Source of the DNA: Actinomycetota bacterium
GTDB lineage: Bacteria; Actinomycetota; Actinomycetes; Nanopelagicales; Nanopelagicaceae
Length of the DNA stretch: 10,269 nt
Direction: 5' to 3'
Assembly (NCBI GenBank): GCA_010032085.1
Contig: RGYL01000017.1
Location: forward strand, 1 to 10,269
Numbering within the stretch: the first letter of the stretch is position 1; every line of letters starts with the position of its first letter. The notes beneath the pieces are model-generated. The model worked only from the letters and a program-made list of their open reading frames with translations. It did not search any database and was not told where the DNA came from. This document shows, one piece after another, positions 5,695-10,269 of the stretch. Both the position numbers and the translations under genes were made by a program.

Positions 5695-6612
5695 GTGCGT
5701 CTCGGAGTTCTTGATGTCGGTTCCAATACAGTTCACCTACAAGTTGTTGATGCATTCTCTGGAGCAAGGCCGAATCCCAGAACAAATCTAAAGATAGATC
5801 TTCGCTTATCGGAATTTATTTCCGCAGATGGCTTAATTAATTCTGAGGGCATTAAGCAGTTAAGAAGTGCGATTCGCGCGTGCGTTACCGAGGCAAGGAA
5901 AGTTAAGTCGGAAGAGCTGCTGCCTTTTGCAACCTCAGCGCTACGCGAGGCAGCAAATGGTGGCGAAATTATCTCGGAGATTAATCGCGAGTTTGATATC
6001 GATCTCCAAGTACTTTCTGGTGAAGAAGAGGCACAAATAACGTTTTTGGCTGCACGTCGTTGGTACGGGTGGTCAAGTGGTCGCCTCCTTGTCGTAGATA
6101 TCGGTGGTGGCTCACTCGAACTAGCAGTGGGCGTAAATGAATCGGCAGACATTGCCCTCTCTTTACCTTTGGGAGCTTCACGATTAACCAAGAGTCATCT
6201 TGAAGGAGATCCATTTACAAAGAAGTCGATTAGAAGTCTCAGGGACCATATAGATTCCCAATTATCAGAAGTTTTACCCGCTTTGGTGCAACATCAAGAT
6301 ACAGATCGCGCAATTGCAACTAGTAAGACTTTGCGAACATTGGCGCGTTTAACCGGGGATTGGGCCGATGGCGATGGCCGATCTTTGGAACTTGAAGGAC
6401 TTAGAAAAATCCTGCCTAGACTCTCTGAAATGAATCAAGATGAGCGGAGCGAATTGCCAGGTGTATCAAAATCACGAGCGCGCCAAATTGTTGCGGGGGC
6501 ATTTGTAGCGGAGACCGTGATGCGAAGCCTTGATATAGATGCTCTTGAAATTTGCCCTTGGGCTCTGCGCGAGGGAATAGTCCTAAAGTGGCTTGATTGG
6601 ATTAGGCAGTAA
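5695..6612 (+). CDS. ppx: Exopolyphosphatase / GppA-type phosphatase (Ppx/GppA family)
   Basis: Ppx/GppA proteins remove terminal phosphate from polyphosphate or convert pppGpp to ppGpp; sequence alone does not separate the two. This one has 305 residues, the two actin-like lobes without the C-terminal HD-like domain of the E. coli enzymes, as in short actinobacterial members. Motifs seen: GVLDVGSNTVHL (4-15), PFATSALREAANG near 80, SGEEEA (108-113, E111 at the catalytic Glu position), VVDIGGGSLEL with D135 and GGGS (137-140), LPLGASRL, and ATSKTLRTLARL. GTG 5695 is chosen because the first motif begins at residue 4 and TAGAGT lies 6 nt upstream. The gene is isolated from pstS by a terminator and converges on the mutT1-like gene with a 4-bp gap. 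Substrate assignment to polyphosphate is favoured by the ppk1 context. Confidence 0.93.
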   Translation: MRLGVLDVGSNTVHLQVVDAFSGARPNPRTNLKIDLRLSEFISADGLINSEGIKQLRSAIRACVTEARKVKSEELLPFATSALREAANGGEIISEINREFDIDLQVLSGEEEAQITFLAARRWYGWSSGRLLVVDIGGGSLELAVGVNESADIALSLPLGASRLTKSHLEGDPFTKKSIRSLRDHIDSQLSEVLPALVQHQDTDRAIATSKTLRTLARLTGDWADGDGRSLELEGLRKILPRLSEMNQDERSELPGVSKSRARQIVAGAFVAETVMRSLDIDALEICPWALREGIVLKWLDWIRQ

Positions 6613-6616
6613 GAAT

Positions 6617-7507
6617 TTAGGAGATAAGTGGCGCGGGTAGGTGATCTACCGAGATTACTTCTTTGCCAATATGATGCAAAATCCAAGCCTCACCTGGCTT
6701 CAGCGCTGCCTCAGAGATTTCGAAACCTTGCCGAGAATATTTCTCGGCCAAATACTGGGGAAGAATTGGATTGTGACCACAGACAAGAGTGGGTTCACCA
6801 TTTTCAAGTAGCCGGTCGATGTATTTGAAGGTTCGCGCTGAGTTTTTCGTGAATACATATTCGGTGAGCGAATCAGTGAAGAAGTAGTCGATAGAGAGGG
6901 CTCTTGCCAAGGGGTTTATCGTTTCGTAGCAGCGCACTGCGCTGGAAGAGTGAATCTCCCCGATTCCGAAGGGATAGAGAGTGTTAATTAAGCGCTTAGC
7001 TTGTTGCTCACCGAACGCGGAGAGAGGTCGGTCCAAATCCTCATTATGCCAATCTTCTCGAGCGATAGCTTTTGCGTGCCGCAGCAAAATGAGGACTTGG
7101 GTATCTAACTCGGTAACAAGAAATCGTTTCAGTATTTCCCTATCGCTCTCTCGGCTCAAAATTTCTTCGGCTTCATTTGGACTCTTCCACAACACTTGAT
7201 CAACTTCACTTTGCAATGGCGTTCCAACTTGTCTAAGAAATTTTGCACTCCAGTAGTTGACACGCTTGGCATTCCCTTCAGCTAAGTAGGAAATCTCACC
7301 AAGATACTCTCTAAATCTAACTTCATATCCGGTCTCTTCAACCGTCTCGCGATAGGCACAAGAAATCGGATTCTCTCCCTCTTCACATTTTCCCTTAGGG
7401 AAACTCCAATCGTCATACTTTGGGCGATGGATGATTGCTACTTCGACGTCACCCGATTCATTTCGTCGCCAGACGATTGTTCCGGCTGCTCGTATTGCTT
7501 CATCCAT
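6617..7507 (-). CDS. mutT1: MutT1-like Nudix hydrolase fused to a SixA-type histidine phosphatase
   Basis: Two domains are present in 296 residues. The N-terminal Nudix domain (about 5-130) has a complete box: G39, E45, then RETVEETGY (53-61) with catalytic E54, E57 and E58. The C-terminal histidine phosphatase domain (about 136-290) has LLRHAKA with nucleophile H144, SSSAVRCYE with R192, and CGHNP with H245. The same order is found in mycobacterial MutT1, which hydrolyses 8-oxo-(d)GTP and diadenosine polyphosphates; the histidine phosphatase domain can act on the diphosphate product. In mycobacteria mutT1 is, as I recall, also next to ppk. ATG 7507 overlaps the end of ppk1 by 8 bp, so it is probably co-transcribed and translationally coupled. 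The exact substrate is inferred from architecture. Confidence 0.88.
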   Translation of the reverse strand: MDEAIRAAGTIVWRRNESGDVEVAIIHRPKYDDWSFPKGKCEEGENPISCAYRETVEETGYEVRFREYLGEISYLAEGNAKRVNYWSAKFLRQVGTPLQSEVDQVLWKSPNEAEEILSRESDREILKRFLVTELDTQVLILLRHAKAIAREDWHNEDLDRPLSAFGEQQAKRLINTLYPFGIGEIHSSSAVRCYETINPLARALSIDYFFTDSLTEYVFTKNSARTFKYIDRLLENGEPTLVCGHNPILPQYLAEKYSRQGFEISEAALKPGEAWILHHIGKEVISVDHLPAPLIS

Positions 7508-9575
7508 ACGCTTTACTCTGACTAATTAGAATTTCATGAAGATCCTGCAACCTGCCCTCATTCCCCATAAGTTTCCTAGTCCAAGTGCCAGTCGCATCCA
7601 TCTCCCAATGGCTGATTTCTGCGTTTGCATAGAGGTCAAGGGTGGAGTTGAGACGCGCTCTCTGTTCACTATCCTCAACGCGAACAAGAGCCTCAATTCG
7701 TCGATCAAGATTTCTATCCATGAGATCTGCGCTTCCAATCCAGAATTCATCGTGGCCGTCGTTATGGAAGTGGAAGATTCTTGAATGCTCTAAAAATCTT
7801 CCTAGAAAGGAACGAACGACAATATTCTCTGAGAGCCCCGGTATTCCCGGTTTGAGCGAACAAATCCCGCGGACATTAGCTTCGATTTGCACACCTTGGC
7901 AGGAGGCTTCGTAGAGCGCATTTACAAATTCTTCGTCAAGCAATGCATTCAATTTTAATCTGATCTTTGCCTTCTTTCCAGCTTTAGCATGCCTCACTTC
8001 GCGATCTATTCGCTCAAGTAATCCACTTCGCAATCCACGCGGTGCGACCAATAGACGTTCGAAATTTTCTTCCCGAACAAAGCCCGATAGTTGATTAAAT
8101 AGCCTCGACAAATCTTCGCAAAGGCGCGTATCGGCGCTCAAGATCCCAAAATCTTCATAGAGTCGAGCGGTCTTGGGGTTGTAATTTCCCGTGCCAACAT
8201 GACAGTAACGTTGGAGTTGGCCATTTTCCTTTCGAACTACCAAAGATAGTTTTGCATGAGTCTTTAAGCCCATAAGTCCATAGACAACATGAACGCCTGC
8301 TTCCTCTAATTTCCTTGCCCAGCGCACATTGGCAAGTTCGTCAAAGCGTGCCCTAATCTCTATGACTACCAATACTTGTTTTCCTGCCGCAGCTGCCTCT
8401 AAGAGTGCCTCGATTATCGGTGAATCACCCGAAGTCCTATAAAGAGTTTGCTTTATTGCTAGGACATTTGGATCAATCGCTGCAGTCTCAAGAAAGCGAA
8501 CTACTGTAGAAGTGAATGAATCGTAAGGATGATGAAGGAGTATCTCGCGGTTCTTTATGGCTTGGAAAAATTCAGGGGCTTCGGCATCCTCCAACTCAGG
8601 AAATGGATGCGGGAGCACACCCCTAAAGGGTTCAAATTTCAATTCTGGACGGTCAAGGTCAGCAATGATGTTAAGACCTGTGAAGTCGATCGGTCCACGA
8701 TTTTTGAAAACTTCCCGATTAGTAATCTCCAACTCTGCTACGAGTCGTTCGAGTAACTCGGTCTTTATGTCATCTTCAACCTCTAGTCGAACTGGTGGCC
8801 CGAACTTACGCCTCTGCAATTCCTGCTCCATCGTTTCAAGCAGGTTGTCACTCTCGTCTTCTTCAAGATCTAAGTCTTCATTACGCGTAAGTCGAAAAGC
8901 GTAATAATCTTCAATCATCATTCCAGGAAAAAGTTCTTCAAGGTGTGCAGCGATTACTTCTTCAAGGGCAAGGAAGCGATTATTTACTTGTTGATTAACC
9001 GCAACAAAACGGGGGAGAGTATTTGGAACCTTTACTCTTGCAAAGAACTCTTCATCCGACTCAGGATTTCGCACCAGCACAGCGAGACTCATTGATAGTC
9101 CTGAGATGTATGGAAACGGCCTAGAGGGATCTACGGCGAGCGGTGTGAGTACTGGGAATATTGAGGAATCAAATAATTGCTTTGTGTATTCGCGCTCGCT
9201 TTGGGTTAAGTCATGCCACTTAATTATGTGAATATTCTTCTGTGCTAACTCTGGAAGAATTGAGGTGTGCCAAATCTCGTTCTGTTTGCTAACCAATCCT
9301 TTTGATCTATCAAGAATTGCTTCAAATTGCTGAAGTGGTGTAAGTCCAGAGAAATTAGCGGAGTTAACCCCTGCTTCGACCTTTAACTTGACGGAGGCAG
9401 CTCTAATCATGAAGAAGTCGTCTAAATTCGATGAAACGATAGCCATGAAACGGACCCGCTCCAGCAAGGGCAAAGCTGGGTCTATGGCCAAATCCAAAAC
9501 TCTCTGGTTGAAGTCGAGCCAACTCATCTCACGATCCACGTAAGTTGATGGCTGAATGTGAGCGAGTTGTTTCAT
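7500..9575 (-). CDS. ppk1: Polyphosphate kinase 1
   Basis: PPK1 reversibly transfers the ATP gamma-phosphate onto growing polyphosphate. From ATG 9575 the protein has 691 residues, normal for the family. Visible: REMSWLDFNQRVL and SSNLDDFFMIRAA of the N-terminal domains; KQTLYRTSGDSPI and RARFDELANVRWARKL of the catalytic core; H440 in KTHAKLSL, the autophosphorylated His position; and H459 in YCHVGTGNYNPKTARLYEDFG, the second conserved His, 19 residues on as in E. coli (435/454). An in-frame TTG at 9599 lies inside the Pho box repeat, so ATG 9575 is preferred; no good Shine-Dalgarno sequence precedes either. The gene is followed directly by the mutT1-like gene. The promoter is expected to respond to phosphate starvation. 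Confidence 0.95.
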   Translation of the reverse strand: MKQLAHIQPSTYVDREMSWLDFNQRVLDLAIDPALPLLERVRFMAIVSSNLDDFFMIRAASVKLKVEAGVNSANFSGLTPLQQFEAILDRSKGLVSKQNEIWHTSILPELAQKNIHIIKWHDLTQSEREYTKQLFDSSIFPVLTPLAVDPSRPFPYISGLSMSLAVLVRNPESDEEFFARVKVPNTLPRFVAVNQQVNNRFLALEEVIAAHLEELFPGMMIEDYYAFRLTRNEDLDLEEDESDNLLETMEQELQRRKFGPPVRLEVEDDIKTELLERLVAELEITNREVFKNRGPIDFTGLNIIADLDRPELKFEPFRGVLPHPFPELEDAEAPEFFQAIKNREILLHHPYDSFTSTVVRFLETAAIDPNVLAIKQTLYRTSGDSPIIEALLEAAAAGKQVLVVIEIRARFDELANVRWARKLEEAGVHVVYGLMGLKTHAKLSLVVRKENGQLQRYCHVGTGNYNPKTARLYEDFGILSADTRLCEDLSRLFNQLSGFVREENFERLLVAPRGLRSGLLERIDREVRHAKAGKKAKIRLKLNALLDEEFVNALYEASCQGVQIEANVRGICSLKPGIPGLSENIVVRSFLGRFLEHSRIFHFHNDGHDEFWIGSADLMDRNLDRRIEALVRVEDSEQRARLNSTLDLYANAEISHWEMDATGTWTRKLMGNEGRLQDLHEILISQSKAYG

Positions 9576-9596
9576 AGTTTCGCGAAGTCTGCTCTT

Positions 9597-9640
9597 CAAA
9601 GATGAACGAAAAGTGAACTTGTAGTGCGAAGGAAGTTAAT
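9597..9640 (-). promoter_or_regulatory. Pho box upstream of ppk1 (11-bp direct repeats)
   Basis: Read on the minus strand, four 11-bp units abut: ATTAACTTCCT (9640-9630), TCGCACTACAA (9629-9619, poor match), GTTCACTTTTC (9618-9608) and GTTCATCTTTG (9607-9597). The last two fit the actinobacterial PHO box almost ideally and share the TTCAC/TTCAT core and 11-bp period with the box before pstC. The box ends 21 bp before ATG 9575. The -10 was not identified with confidence. Confidence 0.8.
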
Positions 9641-9709
9641 GGGCCCTTATTAGTAGTGGCTGACGCAGCAGTATTTGTTTGCCATTTGTTTAAAGTCACT
9701 CAAGGCCCA

Positions 9710-9734
9710 ATTAATCTCTTCTTCCTAGATTAAT
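9710..9734 (+). promoter_or_regulatory. Dyad and -10 element at the glycosyltransferase promoter
   Basis: ATTAATC (9710-9716) and GATTAAT (9728-9734) form a perfect 7-bp inverted repeat with an 11-bp spacer. Its right arm overlaps TAGATT (9726-9731), a TANNNT hexamer 6 nt before GTG 9738. The layout suggests a leaderless promoter with an operator-like dyad over the -10. The binding factor is unknown. Confidence 0.4.
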
Positions 9735-9737
9735 CGG

Positions 9738-10269
9738 GTGTTAAAACCGGCGGTCATCATGATAACTAGTAATGGAATTGGAGCCGGCCATCTCATCAGA
9801 GCCGGTGCTATCGCAAGGAGAATGAAGGGGAATGCTCGGCCAATAATTCTTTCGATGGCGTATTCAGTCATTGAAGTTGCCACATCTCTAGATATTGAAT
9901 GCGAATTCATTCCGGGTAGAGATAAGGGTTTAATGGCGCGGCGCCGCTGGGATGAATATTTGAGAGATCGGCTAATTGCCCTGATAGATGAAACGGGAGC
10001 AAAAGTTGTGACTTTCGATGGCGTAGTTCCTTATCCAGGTATCCTCGCAGCTAAATTTCGCAGACCCTCGGTTAGTTACATATGGATTCGACGCGGAATG
10101 TGGCGGAAGAAGCCCCAAGGAATTGCCCTATCTCTTCAATCTAAGTTGATGGACTATGTAATAGAACCCGGAGATGTTGCCCGTGAATATGACAACGGCC
10201 CAACGAAACATCGGGGTGAGGCACTCTTAACTTCCCCAGTTACGCTGTATGACCCAGAAACTTCCTTAT
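9738..10269 (+). CDS. Glycosyltransferase-like protein, N-terminal part (continues past the right edge)
   Basis: The plus frame is open from GTG 9738 to the window end, 177 residues. The start MLKPAVIMITSNGIGAGHLIRAGAIARR contains a first beta-strand followed by a glycine-rich SNGIGAGH loop, as in GT-B fold enzymes related to MurG and other UDP-sugar transferases. Later strands follow the alternating pattern of the N-terminal Rossmann domain (ARPIILSMAY at 32-41, AKVVTFDGVVPYPG and SVSYIWIRRGMWRK). The C-terminal donor-binding domain lies outside the window, so acceptor and sugar cannot be given. GTG was preferred over ATG 9759 because the latter would cut the first strand and lacks a Shine-Dalgarno sequence; a TAG stop at 9726 limits the frame upstream. 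The gene is divergent from ppk1 and not obviously part of phosphate metabolism. Confidence 0.7.
   Translation, partial: MLKPAVIMITSNGIGAGHLIRAGAIARRMKGNARPIILSMAYSVIEVATSLDIECEFIPGRDKGLMARRRWDEYLRDRLIALIDETGAKVVTFDGVVPYPGILAAKFRRPSVSYIWIRRGMWRKKPQGIALSLQSKLMDYVIEPGDVAREYDNGPTKHRGEALLTSPVTLYDPETSL

Larger units (their letters stand above)
9576..9737. other. Divergent intergenic region between ppk1 and the glycosyltransferase gene
   Basis: These 162 bp hold the ppk1 Pho box on the minus-strand side, GGGCCC at 9641-9646, a repeated ATTTGTTT (9673-9680 and 9684-9691, 11 bp apart), and a dyad close to the glycosyltransferase start. No small gene was found in it. Confidence 0.7.

Noticed and set aside
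5728..5740. GTTCACC-like sequence as another Pho box
   Set aside because: It lies inside ppx coding sequence (VHLQVV) and has no second unit 11 bp away on either side.
5733..6191. Open frame of 152 codons antisense to ppx
   Set aside because: Ser/Arg/Pro-rich shadow of the ppx frame with no ribosome binding site or recognisable motif.
8557..8904. Open frame antisense to ppk1, 115 codons, rich in Ser and Arg
   Set aside because: Low-complexity composition typical of a shadow frame, and the opposite strand has an unmistakable PPK1 sequence.
9725..9910. Minus-strand open frame of 61 codons at the glycosyltransferase start
   Set aside because: It covers the opposite strand of a long open frame with a recognisable GT-B N-terminus; its hydrophobic look is the reverse reading of that frame.
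1..10269. Mobile elements, CRISPR arrays, tRNA or rRNA genes
   Set aside because: No transposase or integrase motifs, no regularly spaced long repeats and no cloverleaf or rRNA-like sequence were seen; the genes are housekeeping in type and uniform in base use.

Overview
The window looks like a chromosomal segment of a moderately low-GC actinobacterium. This rests on three things: a Nudix plus histidine-phosphatase fusion of the mycobacterial MutT1 type lying directly after ppk1, several GTG starts that sit 6-7 nt after a TANNNT hexamer (the usual leaderless actinobacterial layout), and 11-bp direct-repeat Pho boxes of the kind described in Streptomyces. A freshwater acI-type (Nanopelagicales) lineage would fit the base composition and compact layout, but that assignment is inference. 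No mobile element, CRISPR array, tRNA or rRNA was seen.

Layout from left to right: a partial membrane protein of unknown function (minus strand, runs off the left edge); divergent from it, a small protein with a degenerate GGDEF-like fold; convergent with that, orn (oligoribonuclease, minus). Then comes a divergent regulatory gap with a clear triple Pho box, followed by pstC-pstA-pstB (plus, tightly coupled), a second regulated gap, and pstS (phosphate-binding protein). Two hairpins, the second a likely terminator, end that block. Next is ppx (exopolyphosphatase/GppA family, plus), which meets a minus-strand pair tail to tail: ppk1 (polyphosphate kinase) followed by a MutT1-like Nudix/SixA gene. 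A second clear Pho box lies in front of ppk1. The last gene is a partial glycosyltransferase-like protein (plus) running off the right edge.

Functionally, about 1.4-9.6 kb forms a phosphate uptake and storage island: PstSCAB imports phosphate, PPK1 stores it as polyphosphate, and a Ppx-family protein can release it. The MutT1-like protein probably hydrolyses oxidised or polyphosphorylated nucleotides. The regulatory reading is the most interesting result. The pst genes and ppk1 carry recognisable 11-bp-period Pho boxes, whereas ppx has none and appears to have its own leaderless promoter. This suggests phosphate limitation controls uptake and polymer synthesis but not the hydrolase. I see no wholly new system; the novelty lies in regulation and in several architectural oddities: PstS without a lipobox, PstA with two extra membrane helices, pst order C-A-B-S without phoU, and a catalytically dead GGDEF-like protein beside orn.
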